Source of the DNA: Solirubrobacter sp963837485
GTDB taxonomy: Bacteria; Actinomycetota; Thermoleophilia; Solirubrobacterales; Solirubrobacteraceae
Assembly (NCBI GenBank): GCA_963837485.1
Contig: CAWINP010000010.1
Span: 62,001-126,000, forward strand
Reading direction: 5' to 3'
DNA: 64,000 nt
Part shown: positions 31,917 through 40,875 of the stretch, one piece after another
How the letters are laid out: every line of letters begins with the position of its first letter
Numbering within the stretch: position 1 is the stretch's first letter
Notes under the pieces: generated by a model
The model's database searches: none
What the model was told of the DNA's origin: nothing
Seen by the model: only the letters and a program-made list of their open reading frames with translations
Made by a program: the position numbers and the translations under genes

Positions 31917-32678
31917 TCAGCCGTGGCGGCCGAGCAGTGTCGCGTGGATCTCGTGGATGGCGGGGCCGGGCGGGATGCCGAGCTGGTCGCGGAGCACCAT
32001 GCGTGCGCGCTCATAGACGGCGAGCGCTTCGGCCACGTTGCCGCGCGCAGCGAGGGCCTGCATGAGCAGCCCGTAGCCGGTCTCGCGCAGTGGGTTGTGC
32101 TCGAGTAGGCGTCGCGCCGCGCGCTCGGCGCCCGCGATCTCGGTGCCGCCGAGTCCCAGGCAGGCAGCGGCATACGCTTCCAGCGCGCCGTCGAGCGCGT
32201 CGTCAAGTCGCCGCCGCCACATATCCAGCCATGGAAGATCCTCGTTGCCGGGCAGCAGCGGGCGCGCGGTCACGTACCGCGCGCAGAGCGCGGCGCTCCA
32301 GGCGCGCGCCCAGTCGCCTTGCACGACGGCCGACTCGGCACGATGCAGGGCGGCCAGCGCCTGCTCGACATCGACGCGGGCGTCAGGCGGCAAGACGACG
32401 CGCACGCTGCCGCGACCGGCAAGGACGTTGGCTCCTATGGCGGCGCGCAGCTTCGACAGCAGCACGGTGAGCGCCGAGGCGTGGTTGGCCGGCGCGTCGC
32501 CCGCCCAGATCGCCTCGATCAGCTCGCCGCGGCCGACCGCGCGCGGCCGTTGGAGCACGAGGTACGCGAAGAGCACGCGACCCTGCCGGCTGGGGAAGCG
32601 CTGCTCAATGCGGCGGCCGTGGAGCTCGACCACGAAGCGCCCGCAGAGCTGCACGTAGGTGTCGTCCGCGCCCTCCAA
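31917..32678 (-). CDS. SARP-type transcriptional regulator with BTAD domain
   Basis: 253 residues if it begins at TTG 32678, which has GGAG five bases before it; GTG 32654 is a possible alternative. The frame is open further upstream, but that part overlaps the DUF1059 gene. The N-terminal winged helix has CGRFVVELHGRRIEQRFPSRQGRVLFAYLVLQRPR, then LIEAIWAGDAPANHASALTVLLSKLRAAIG. The C-terminal bacterial transcriptional activation domain includes AERAARRLLEHNPLRETGYGLLMQALAARGNVAEALAVYER. It is divergent from DUF1059 and SBP56 and is their likely activator. Confidence 0.82.
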   Translation of the reverse strand: MEGADDTYVQLCGRFVVELHGRRIEQRFPSRQGRVLFAYLVLQRPRAVGRGELIEAIWAGDAPANHASALTVLLSKLRAAIGANVLAGRGSVRVVLPPDARVDVEQALAALHRAESAVVQGDWARAWSAALCARYVTARPLLPGNEDLPWLDMWRRRLDDALDGALEAYAAACLGLGGTEIAGAERAARRLLEHNPLRETGYGLLMQALAARGNVAEALAVYERARMVLRDQLGIPPGPAIHEIHATLLGRHG

Positions 32679-32747
32679 CGTCGCTCCAACGTTTCCGCCA
32701 ACATACGCGAAAGGCTGGGACCCGACAATCGCCCTCGATACCCACCC

Positions 32748-32909
32748 ATGGCCAGGCAGATCACATGCGAGTGCGGCCAGATCGTCCGCGGCGCGACCGA
32801 TGATGAGCTCGTCGACCTCACGCTCGAGCATCTCCGCAGCGACCATCCCCAACTCGCCGACCGGATCACGCGCGACGAAATCGTCGCCCTGATCGAAGTC
32901 GTCGAGTAG
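32748..32909 (+). CDS. DUF1059 small protein
   Basis: 53 residues starting at ATG 32748: MARQITCECGQIVRGATDDE and a helical tail with EHLRSDHPQL. The CECG motif and the HxxxDHP segment define DUF1059, a small protein that resembles a zinc ribbon half-site. It ends 47 bases before SBP56 and is probably co-transcribed. Its role is unknown. A longer frame extends upstream, but the family starts at this methionine. Confidence 0.85.
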   Translation: MARQITCECGQIVRGATDDELVDLTLEHLRSDHPQLADRITRDEIVALIEVVE

Positions 32910-32956
32910 CACCCACTTCGCCCGCGCACGCCCGGCCGCGAGCCCGAGGAGCCCTC

Positions 32957-34300
32957 ATGGCAAGCGAGCCCGACCAGCACAGCACCCCCGCCTCGTTCTA
33001 CGAGTCACCGCAAGCAGCCAGTAACGCCAGGCGCGAGGAGTTCCTCTATCTCGCCTGCCTGCACGAGGGCACCGGCGTCGACGAGCCCGACTTCCTCGCC
33101 GTCGTCGATGCCGAGGATGGCCGGGTCGTGCACGAGACGCCGATGCCCAACGTGGGCGACGAGCTGCATCACTTCGGCTGGAATCGCTGCAGCTCGGCGT
33201 GCCATGGGCCCGATCGCTCGCATCTGATCGTGCCCGGCTTCCGCTCTTCGCGGATACACGTGCTCAACGTCGCCGACGATCCCCGCCGGCCCAGGATCGA
33301 GAAGGTCATCGAGCCGCAGGAACTGGTCGAGAAGACCGGCTACACGCGGCCGCATACCGTCCACTGCATGCCGGGCGACAACGTCGTCGTGAGCATGCTC
33401 GGCGACCGCGAAGGCGGCGGCGCCGGCGGCTTCGCGGTCCTCGACGCACGCACGTTCGAGGTCAAGGGCCGCTGGGAGAACGGCGGCGCGCTCCCGCCCT
33501 TCAACTACGACTTCTGGTATCAGCCTCGCAAGAACGTCCTCGCCTCATCGGAGTTCGGTGAACCCAACGCCTACGAGCAGGGCTTCGACATCGATGACGT
33601 CGCCGCCGGCCGCTACGGCAGCCGGCTGCACTTCTGGAACCTGGCCGAACGCCGGGTCGAGCAGACGATCGACCTCGGCGAGACCGGGCTCGTCCCGCTC
33701 GAGGTGCGCTGGCTGCACGACCCCGACAGCGACGAGGGCTTCGTCGGCGCGACGCTGGCCAGCAACATCGTTCGCTTCCACCGCTCCAACGGCGCTTACA
33801 ACGCCGAGCCGGTGATCGAGGTCGACAACCAGGAGCTGGAGGGCTGGCCGCTGCCCGGCGGCGTGCCGGGGCTGATCACCGACGTGGTCGTGTCGATGGA
33901 TGACCGCTTCCTGTACTTCACCAACTGGCTGCACGGCGACCTGCGCCAGTACGACATCTCCGACCCCGCCAACCCTCGGCTGACCGGCCGGCTGTGGCTC
34001 GGCGGGCTGCTCGGCAAGCTCAACGATGCCGGCCGCGACCTACATGGCGGACCGCAGATGATCCAGCTGTCGCTGGACGGGCGCAGGCTCTACGTCACCA
34101 ACTCGCTGTACTCGACTTGGGACAACCAATTCTACCCCGGGCTGCGCTCCTGGCTGCTCCGTGTCAACTGCTCGCCCGACGGTGGGATGCAGGTCGACCA
34201 CGACTTCTTCGTCGATTTCCACAAACGCCCCACCGGCCCCGCCCGCGCCCACGAGGTGCGCCTCCAGGGCGGCGACTGCACCACGGAGATCTTCCAATGA
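32957..34300 (+). CDS. Selenium-binding protein SBP56 family / methanethiol oxidase
   Basis: 447 residues. Family motifs: HHFGWNRCSSACHGPDRSHLIVPGFRSSRIHV (copper- and substrate-binding region with the reactive Cys), YTRPHTVHCMPGDNVVVSMLGD, PPFNYDFWYQPRKNVLASSEFGEP, SMDDRFLYFTNWLHGDLRQYDISDP and GGPQMIQLSLDGRRLYVTNSLYSTWDNQFYP. These fill a seven-bladed propeller. Bacterial members oxidise methanethiol to formaldehyde, hydrogen sulfide and hydrogen peroxide. The stop overlaps the next small gene (ATGA). It is the main cargo of the mobile element. Confidence 0.93.
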   Translation: MASEPDQHSTPASFYESPQAASNARREEFLYLACLHEGTGVDEPDFLAVVDAEDGRVVHETPMPNVGDELHHFGWNRCSSACHGPDRSHLIVPGFRSSRIHVLNVADDPRRPRIEKVIEPQELVEKTGYTRPHTVHCMPGDNVVVSMLGDREGGGAGGFAVLDARTFEVKGRWENGGALPPFNYDFWYQPRKNVLASSEFGEPNAYEQGFDIDDVAAGRYGSRLHFWNLAERRVEQTIDLGETGLVPLEVRWLHDPDSDEGFVGATLASNIVRFHRSNGAYNAEPVIEVDNQELEGWPLPGGVPGLITDVVVSMDDRFLYFTNWLHGDLRQYDISDPANPRLTGRLWLGGLLGKLNDAGRDLHGGPQMIQLSLDGRRLYVTNSLYSTWDNQFYPGLRSWLLRVNCSPDGGMQVDHDFFVDFHKRPTGPARAHEVRLQGGDCTTEIFQ

Positions 34301-34491
34301 TCCCGCTCGCGCACATCGCCGGCATGCCCGTCGAGGAGACGATCGGGTCGCTCGGGCCGGCGCTTCTCCTGACCTTCGGGGCCGCGTCCGCGACACTCCG
34401 CGCTCGCTTGCGCCGGGCGCGCTCATCCGCCAGGCACGATGCCCCACGCCCGACACGGGGCCGCGCAGCGCGCGTACGGCGCGCCAGATAG
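34297..34491 (+). CDS. Small membrane protein coupled to SBP56
   Basis: 64 residues. It starts MIPLAHIAGMPVEETIGSL and has one hydrophobic stretch (LGPALLLTFGAASATL) followed by an arginine-rich cytoplasmic tail. The HIAGxPVEE opening recurs in small membrane proteins next to oxidase-type genes in actinomycetes, as I recall it. The ATG overlaps the SBP56 stop, which supports translation. It may tether the oxidase to the membrane; this is not established. Confidence 0.65.
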   Translation: MIPLAHIAGMPVEETIGSLGPALLLTFGAASATLRARLRRARSSARHDAPRPTRGRAARVRRAR

Positions 34492-34970
34492 AAGCAGCCC
34501 GAGCACAGCCTGGCCCTGCCGCAAGAACGGCACATCATCCGTGCTGTCCACGCCCGGCGAGCGGGCGCCGAACCAGCCACGCCGGCCCGCCCACTTCCGC
34601 GCCGAGTGAGAGAAGCAGGCGCCTCCAAGGTCGCCGCGCCGCTTTCGCAACGGACGACCAACGGGAGCGCCACTTGGCCGGACCCGTTGCATCCGGTGCA
34701 TAGGCATGAGGTCGGCGCGCGCGAGCTCCCGATCGGAGGGAGCTCGACCAGCGTCGCTGTCGCAACGAGGCAGATGGAGCGGTGCCAGGCGCATGGGCAT
34801 CCCGCTGGTACCAGGCGAAGGCGCAGTTTGGCCGCGGACACGCCCCTGCGGATCTAGCCCGCGTGATCGATAGAGCGGTGGCGACTCGGCGGACGCGAGA
34901 GCCGAGGCCGATGGTCGTGGGGCGGGCGTTGTCGCCCCGCTGATGTGTGCTTTCGGTGGCCTCGCCGACC
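34492..34970. other. Non-coding stretch inside the mobile element
   Basis: About 480 bases between convergent genes without a believable frame. The inverted copy of CCGCTTTCGCAAC (near 34639-34651) matches the repeat at 30664-30690. GAGCTCCCGATCGGAGGGAGCTC around 34722-34744 makes a small inverted repeat (GAGCTCCC/GGGAGCTC) that could act as a bidirectional terminator for the SBP56 side and the HEPN-like side. Confidence 0.4.
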
Positions 34971-35882
34971 TCAGCTCGGACGCCGTTGGATGTAGACAAG
35001 GCCTCCGCCGCGACGCACGTACGCTCGGAGAGGTGACAACTCTTCGACGGCCGTCGTCGCGTAGCCCCAGCTCCGTTTTGTCAGGATCACGCGCTCGGCC
35101 AGGCAACTCAGTCGCGCGAGCTGGGCCCCGCATTCGCGCTCGACGTGCTCCAGTTCGTGCACGCCGCTTCGTGACTCGGCGTGGCTGGCCCGACCGCGAA
35201 GGGTGTGAAGGTGCTTCAGCTCGTCCCGGTCGAATTCCATCTCGCTGGCTGGGCCGAACTCGGCGAGCCGGTCGATCAGCTCACTGTCCTTGAGCTGGAA
35301 CGCGGCTTCGAGGACGCGCCACATCTCGCGGAAGCGGGCGGACGCGGTGCCGTGGGCGAGCGCCATCGCGTAAATACGCACACCACTTGCGCGGTCCAGC
35401 AGCGCGCCGACGGCGGTCGCGTCGACGTTGGGTTTCACCGTGCGGGTCGCGAGCGCGGCGAACGTCTGGCGGTACCGCTGGCGCGTTCCGAGTCGTTCGA
35501 GCAGGACCTCGTCGTCGTGGCCATCGGGCACCACGTCGTCATCGACACCGGTCCTCCGCACGCTCAGCGCGAGTGGCGTCCCCGACAGGAACGAGAGCGC
35601 ACTCAGCACGTCACGAGCCGCCACGGCGTCCAGCGCACTCTCTGGAACTTTCAGCGCTGGGATCGGCACCTCCGTACCGTCCTCGTGCCTCTCGAACACT
35701 CCGCTCTCAGCGACCAGCTCCAGCGCGAAAGGATCGACCGGCCGCTCGACGACGAGGCGTAGCTCATCGTGCTCGTCACGGTCGAGGGCCAACATCACGT
35801 CTTCCACCGCAACCTCGATCGGGAGATCCGTGTCGGTCAGAGCATTTCCGGGGATCACGGTGTAGGTCGTTCGGACTCGCAT
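34971..35882 (-). CDS. Hypothetical protein with a possible C-terminal HEPN domain
   Basis: 303 residues from ATG 35882, which has AGGAAG nine bases upstream. The N-terminal part is beta-rich and acidic (ELRLVVERPVDPFALEL). The C-terminal third is helical: ARFREMWRVLEAAFQLKDSELIDRLAEFG and then ELKHLHTLRGRASHAESRSG, with Arg229-x4-His234 fitting the Rx4-6H motif of HEPN ribonucleases. Similar layouts occur in phage-defence proteins of the ApeA type. It is the only non-recombinase, non-cargo gene in the element besides DUF3987. Function is inferred only from the motif and could be wrong. Confidence 0.6.
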   Translation of the reverse strand: MRVRTTYTVIPGNALTDTDLPIEVAVEDVMLALDRDEHDELRLVVERPVDPFALELVAESGVFERHEDGTEVPIPALKVPESALDAVAARDVLSALSFLSGTPLALSVRRTGVDDDVVPDGHDDEVLLERLGTRQRYRQTFAALATRTVKPNVDATAVGALLDRASGVRIYAMALAHGTASARFREMWRVLEAAFQLKDSELIDRLAEFGPASEMEFDRDELKHLHTLRGRASHAESRSGVHELEHVERECGAQLARLSCLAERVILTKRSWGYATTAVEELSPLRAYVRRGGGLVYIQRRPS

Positions 35883-36102
35883 ACGGTTGATCTTCCTGTG
35901 CAAATCGGCGCGGCACGAATCGGCTCGAGCACTCTCCTGGGTACCGGCCGGCCGGCGCCACCGCTATGCGGTCCACCAGCAGGTGGCCTCGATTCCCACC
36001 GAACCTGGCCGCTGTCACATCGAGGCAGAACCAGCGGCGTGGTTTGAAGCCTCCAGGGGCTGCCACCGGCGCCACCTGCGACCCGCTCGTGCTCGTGTGC
36101 GC

Positions 36103-37310
36103 TCAGGCGGCTTGCGCGGCGCAGATGGGGCGCCAGACGACGGCAGGTCTGCCTGCGCCTCCGGTGCGCATTTCCTCGCGCTCCAGGCGCCCGGCCTCGA
36201 CCAGGGCGGTGAGCGCGCGGTCGATCTCGCGGGCCTTCTTGTTGCGGCTGAAGAGGTCGCTGACCTGGGTGCGGGTGACGCCGTGAGGGTTGGTTCTGGC
36301 CATCTCCCAGATCTCGTCGGCGGTCGGGTCGCCGAGGGAGTCCCCGAAGACCCAGTGCGCGGACTCGGAGGCGTAGTGCCAGAAGGCGAGTGCGGCGTCG
36401 AGGTGCGCGACGCGGATGCTTGGCGAGCAGTCGAGCAGCGCGTAGAGCATGGCGAGGCGGACGGTGTGTGCCTCCGCGCGAGCGGTCGCGGCGCCCCAGA
36501 GGCCCGGGTGGCCGTCGGAGAGGTCGTCGTAGACGGCGATCCACTTCTCGCGGGCCTCGGGGTCGAACTGGAGGGGCTTGCTCTGCTGGGCGGCGACCAG
36601 CATCGCGGAGGCGACGCGCTCGCGGACGCTGTCGAGGTCGGAGTCGGTGAGCGCGCCGCCGAACGGCAGCTTCTTGCTGCGCTGGACGGCGACGAGCATG
36701 AAGCGGTTGAAGAAGCCGTTGGCGAGCTCGGTGCCGTTGATGTGGCGGAGCAGCTCCTCCCTGGTGATGTGGCCGATGATCCCGATGTGGGTGCCGGTCG
36801 CGCGCAGGGGGCGTTGCGCACCATCGTCTGAAGCGTCTTGCCGTCCCAGGCGTTGCGGACGACCGGCGAGAGGGTGTTGCCCTCGCGCGAGAGCACCTTC
36901 ATGACCTGGGCGAATTCGGGCTCGACGATCAGGCGACGCTTGTCGGGCTGGCGCTCCTCGTCGTCGGCGACCTCGGCGATCAGTCCCTCGCCGGAGGACA
37001 TGCCCGACGACACGCAGCCGTCGATGAAGCGCGGGTCGATCTTGGCCATGACGCGCTCGACGTGGTCCCAGGAGGAGCCCTTGCGGCCCTTGCTGGAGGG
37101 GCCGACGAGCACGACGAACTCGTTGCCGAAGTGCCGCGACGCCTCGACGGCGTAGTGGGCTGTGCGGCCGATGGCGGTGCCGAAGCAGACGAGGAACTGG
37201 GCGAGCAGCGCCATCGGGTCCGACTCGGTGTGCGGCTCGGTGAGCAGCACGAACTCGCCGGCCGGACCGTGCAGGGCGGCGGGGTCGACGGGGGTTGGCC
37301 AGTCGGTCAT
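36103..37310 (-). pseudogene. DUF3987-type helicase/primase-like protein, frameshifted
   Basis: The start ATG at 37310 overlaps the TnpC stop. The first 165 residues read through FGTAIGRTAHYAVEASRHFGNEF, VVLVGPSSKGRKGSSWDHVERVM (a Walker-A-like loop) and RLIVEPEFAQVMKVLSREGN. At a run of five G (36807-36811, plus strand) the frame is lost; adding one base restores PLRATGTHIGIIGHITREELLRHINGTELANGFFNRFM and the remainder to 36103. So one base is missing. It is a replication-type protein carried by many integrating elements. The break may be a real mutation or a sequencing error in the homopolymer. Confidence 0.78.
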
Positions 37311-37705
37311 CGGAGGTTCTCCCATCGGGCGCCGCGGAGGCGGCTGATGTCGTCGCGCAGCGCGCGGTTCTCGTCGCGCACCTGCTTGAGCTCGGCGCGC
37401 AGGTCGTCGGTGAGCTGCTGAGCGGCGGCCAGGCGAACGCGCAGCGACGCGTCGCTGGCGCGCTCGCGCTGCGGACGCGCCTCAACCGGCCCGCCGGTCT
37501 CGTCCCTCAGCCGCTTGATCTCCGCCGCCAGGTCGTCGTGCAAGTAGAGCCACGAGCGGTCGACGCCGGCCTCCTCAGCGACGGCGGCGAACGTGATGCG
37601 CGCGCCGCGCTTGTCCAGCCGTTTGATCGCGTCGATGACGTGCGCGCGCTTGCTGCGCCGCTGGCTGGCCTGCCACTCGCTGAGGGCTAGCGGCTGGACG
37701 GCCAT
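37307..37705 (-). CDS. tnpC: TnpC-like (DUF6262) protein
   Basis: 132 residues: an N-terminal HTH-like segment (RRSKRAHVIDAIKRLDKRGARITFAAVAEEAGVDRSWLYLH) followed by a long coiled coil (LRVRLAAAQQLTDDLRAELKQVRDENRALRDDISRLRG). This is the layout of the third Tn554 protein, TnpC, which stimulates transposition and sets its orientation. Its ATG shares one base with the TnpB stop (TGATG) and its stop overlaps the DUF3987 start. It is intact. Confidence 0.82.
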   Translation of the reverse strand: MAVQPLALSEWQASQRRSKRAHVIDAIKRLDKRGARITFAAVAEEAGVDRSWLYLHDDLAAEIKRLRDETGGPVEARPQRERASDASLRVRLAAAQQLTDDLRAELKQVRDENRALRDDISRLRGARWENLR

Positions 37706-39700
37706 CAGGCGGCACCAAGGTCGCGGATGTCGAACTCCTCGTCGGGTTCGACGCGCAACTCGTTGAGCCCCTCCAAGATGGCGTCCAGCGCGGCGACGTC
37801 GGCGAGGTTGATCTGCGCGAGGCGCTCATGGCCCTCAGAGACAGCGGACTCCGCCAGCGCCCGGGCGCGGTGGCGCTGCTCCAGCAGGACCGGCCGGAAG
37901 GTCTCGTCGGTGAGGAAGGCGTCGCAGGACAGACACGCGTTGGGGTGCGGGCAGGTCTGCTGAATGGGGATGCCGCAGTAGCCGTTGGGCAGCGACTGCT
38001 TGGCGCGGGAGAGACGCTCCTTCAGGAGCACGGCGTCCGCGGCCACGCCGGACGGCAGGACCTCGACGCGCTCGCCCCGGCGGTTGACGCGGTCGAGGAA
38101 CGCGTCGAACTCGCGGCGCAGCGTCTGGTCGTGCAGCTTCGCGTAGTGGGCCGTCATCTCCGGCGACGCGTGGCCGAAGAAGTCCTGGATCGCCCGCTGC
38201 GGGACGCCCTGGTTGATCATCTGCGTGCCCAGCGAGTGGCGCAGGCGGTGCGGCCAGAAGTGCAGCTCTGGCCGTCGGTGGCGGCGATCCCGCATGCCGT
38301 CACCCAGGCGACGAGCGCGTTGTAGATCGCGCCGGGGTGCGCGGGGCGGTCGCGGTCGGGTTGGAGTTGCGGGCCGGGAACAGCCAGGTGGGCTTCTGCG
38401 CGGGCCAGAAGTTGCGCACCCACTGCTGCTGCTCGCCGATCACCGCCGCCAGCTCCGGGGAGATCGGGATCGTGTGCTCCTGCGGGCCGCCCCGGTGCTT
38501 GGTGTTGAAGAACCGCAGGTAGAACGCGCCGCCGGCCTCCACGAGGCAGTCGAAAGGGATGTGGACGAGCGAGCGCTGGCGCATCGCCGTGTGTCGGAGA
38601 ACCTGGTAGGCGCGGCGGTTGTAGTCACCGAGCTTGGCCTGGTTGGCCGGCGCGTCGAGTTGCGCGAGCTCGCCGTCGTCGAAGTAGCGCGGCGGCTTCT
38701 CGGTCTCGGCACGGATCGCCAGCTCGCCGGGCAGGTAGGTGGCGTCCGTGCTGATCGCCAGGCCGAGCACGCGTGCGTGGTTGAGGAACAGGCGCAGCCA
38801 GCTCAGCCGCTGGGACACCGACCTCGGCGGGTGGCTGCGCTTGTTCTCGATCAGCCAGTCGACCAGCAGCGCGCGCGTCAGGTCGCCCGGAGCGCGCAGC
38901 CGGTCCGCGCCCGCCCACTCGCCGAGCCGAATCACCTCCTGGACCATGTGCCAGGCCACGCCGGGCGTGATGCCCTCGACCGTGATCCGCTGCCACGCAA
39001 TCTCCTTGGCGGCCTCGCGCAGCCACGGCTGGCGGATCGCCATGAAGTCCATCTGCACCGGCGGCCGGGCCTGCATCGTGTGGACGAAGGACCCGTAGAG
39101 CGCACGCGTCCACACGTCGTCGCGCCAGGACGGCTCCTGTCCCGCGAGGCCGTCGCGGACCTCGGCGAGGTACTTCTTGAAGCGCTTGGCCGAGCCGGTC
39201 GCCACGCGGTGCGTGGGCTGTGCGGCCAGGTCGACGTCGAGCAGCGACCCGGCGCCGGACGCCGCGTAGATCGCCCGCAGCGCGTTCCAGCGCTTCGAGC
39301 TGAATGTGACCGAGTGCGCGCCGTCGTGCAGCGCCTGCATAAGCAGTCGCAGCTCGGCGCGAATCACCGGCGAGTCCGACGTCAGGTCGTAGCGCGGGAG
39401 GCCCGTGAGCTCAGAGCGGGCAGCGATCACCGGAGCCGTCGCCAGGAACTCGTCGATCTCCTGCCGGCCCTGCTTGAAGCGCTGCGCATGGCGCTGGCAC
39501 AGGCGCCGCGCGTGATCGACGATCAGCTCGTTGCCGGGCCGCTCGCAGCTCTCGACCGAGCAGTGTGGGCCGTAGAGCCAGGCGTTGTCGCGCGGGGGCA
39601 GGTAGAGGTCAACGCGGAACTCGGGCCGCACGAGCGCCTCGAACCCAGTCGGGCGCTGCTCCTCGGGCGCCGGAACGGCGCGAAGCGCCCGGGCGGTCAC
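37705..39700 (-). pseudogene. tnpB: TnpB-like tyrosine recombinase, broken by two frameshifts
   Basis: The GTG at 39700 overlaps the TnpA stop (GTGA). About 455 residues are in frame, through PRYFDDGELAQLDAPANQAK, LRHTAMRQRSLVHIPFDCLVEAGG and KPTWLFPARNSNPTATAPRTP. Near 38335 the frame shifts to one reading GAIYNALVAWVTACGIAATDGQ, and near 38275 it shifts again to PELHFWPHRLRHSLGTQMINQGVP and GHASPEMTAHYAKLHD, which hold the catalytic HxxR, His and Tyr. A zinc-like CxxC-type segment (CPHPNACLSCDAFL) follows. The catalytic core is thus split from the start and the gene is probably inactive. Confidence 0.82.
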
Positions 39701-40788
39701 GCCGCTACCTCTGGCCAGCGCCAGCCCGCGGCGTCCAGCTCGCGACGCAGGTCCTCGGCGTCGAGGTGCGAGTAGATGTCGGCGGTCGTCGTGATCGACT
39801 TGTGCGTGACGAGCTTGCTCACCGTCTCCAGCGGAACGCGGTGGCGCCGCAGCACCGTCACGAACGTGTGGCGCAGGTCGTGCGGTGTGAACTCGAAGCC
39901 GACGCGCTTCTCCGTTCTGGCCACCAGCTTGTCGACGGCGGAGTACTTCATCGGTGCGCCGATGACGCCACCCCAGAGGTTGACGAACACGTAGTCGGAG
40001 TCGAGACGCCCGTACTCGCTGCCCATGTAGAGCACGTAGAGCTTGGTGATCTCCGGCAGGACGGGGACGGTGCCGCGAGAGCCCTTGCCGCGCGCGCCGT
40101 TGGCGTTGTCGTTGCGCGGGACAAGCTCCAACGTGCGCGTCCAGGGCTGTAGGTCCTCGTGGCGCAGCCCGAGCGCCTGTCCGATCCGTAGCCCACAAAG
40201 CGCCAGCAGCGCGAACAGCAGACGATCTCGCAGGCGCGTCTGGGCGGCGATGATCTGCGCGAGTTGCACCGGCGAGAGCGCCTTCGGGACGCGCTTAGGT
40301 GCCGGGAGTCGGCCGGGCCGCCCTTTGTGCTTGCTCGCCGCGATGCCGTGCAGCAGCGGCTTGTAGCTGGGTCCATGCCCGCCCAGGTACCGGTCGAGCT
40401 GCGCAGCGAGCTGGACGCCTTGGAGCCGCTGAAACTCGTAGAAGCTGAACACCGCCGACAGCGCCCGGCTGACCGTGCTCTCCGCGCGCGCCGGCGGCGC
40501 GCCCGGAAGCTGAAGCACATTGGGCGCCGGTCGACGCAGCCACGCCGTGAACGTCCCCAGGTCGGCTGGTGAGACGTGCCGCCAGTCCACGCCCTGCGCC
40601 ACGAGGAACGAGAAGAAGTGCTTGAGGTCGTACGCATAGCCCCGCAACGTGTTCGGCGACGCCTCGTTGTGGAACCGGTAGCGCAGGAACTCGTCGACGG
40701 GCGCCACGAGCTCGCCGCCGGCGGTCGTCAGCGTCCAGCCGATCCGCCCCGACGGCGCGATGACCCTCTCGACCCGGAACCCCTCCAC
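39697..40788 (-). CDS. tnpA: TnpA-like tyrosine recombinase
   Basis: 363 residues starting with GTG. An N-terminal SAM-like core-binding domain (ASPNTLRGYAYDLKHFFSFLVAQGVDW) precedes the catalytic domain: ALCGLRIGQALGLRHEDL (first Arg), FTPHDLRHTFVTVLRRHRVP (HxxR) and VTHKSITTTADIYSHLD (His and nucleophile Tyr). All catalytic residues are present. It is the outermost gene at the right end, 84 bases from the junction. TnpA and TnpB together normally carry out Tn554-type transposition. Confidence 0.92.
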   Translation of the reverse strand: MEGFRVERVIAPSGRIGWTLTTAGGELVAPVDEFLRYRFHNEASPNTLRGYAYDLKHFFSFLVAQGVDWRHVSPADLGTFTAWLRRPAPNVLQLPGAPPARAESTVSRALSAVFSFYEFQRLQGVQLAAQLDRYLGGHGPSYKPLLHGIAASKHKGRPGRLPAPKRVPKALSPVQLAQIIAAQTRLRDRLLFALLALCGLRIGQALGLRHEDLQPWTRTLELVPRNDNANGARGKGSRGTVPVLPEITKLYVLYMGSEYGRLDSDYVFVNLWGGVIGAPMKYSAVDKLVARTEKRVGFEFTPHDLRHTFVTVLRRHRVPLETVSKLVTHKSITTTADIYSHLDAEDLRRELDAAGWRWPEVAA

Positions 40789-40790
40789 AC

Positions 40791-40875
40791 GGGGAGAGAT
40801 AACGCGTGGTTCAGACGGAACCCCGAGTCCGCCGTCGACGCCAGCTACGCCAGCTCAGTGAGGGGAGATAACGCA
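40791..40875. repeat. Direct repeats at the right end of the mobile element, likely recombinase sites
   Basis: GGGGAGAGATAACGCG at 40791-40806 and GGGGAGATAACGCA at 40862-40875 are near copies (the first has two extra bases) 71 bases apart. The second ends exactly at the element-host junction, with GCA as the shared crossover triplet. Such repeats next to the tnpA start are expected binding sites for the recombinase. Confidence 0.6.

Larger units (their letters stand above)
30413..40872 (-). mobile_element. Tn554-like tyrosine-recombinase element of about 10.46 kb with a methanethiol-oxidase cargo
   Basis: Both ends are fixed by the split excalibur gene: host sequence stops at GCA 30410-30412 on the left and resumes at GCA 40873-40875 on the right. 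Immediately inside the right end are three overlapping genes in the order TnpA, TnpB, TnpC, as in Tn554-type transposons, which insert by two tyrosine recombinases without terminal inverted repeats. The ends share a weak pattern read inward (GTTTGTCTTCAGC left, GTTATCTCCCCTCA right). Next come a DUF3987 protein and a HEPN-like protein, then the cargo of SBP56, DUF1059, SARP regulator and hydrolase. TnpB and the DUF3987 gene are frameshifted, so the element may no longer move. Confidence 0.82.

Noticed and set aside
32679..32912. N-terminal extension of the SARP regulator to 32912
   Set aside because: It overlaps the DUF1059 gene on the other strand, whose start and motif are clear, and the added residues match no SARP domain.
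36807..36811. Programmed frameshift in the DUF3987 gene
   Set aside because: A missing base in a homopolymer next to other breaks in the same element is better explained by decay or sequence error; no slippery site with a downstream stem is seen.
38213..39775. A 520-codon plus-strand frame across the TnpB region
   Set aside because: Shadow of TnpB; the recombinase motifs are on the minus strand.
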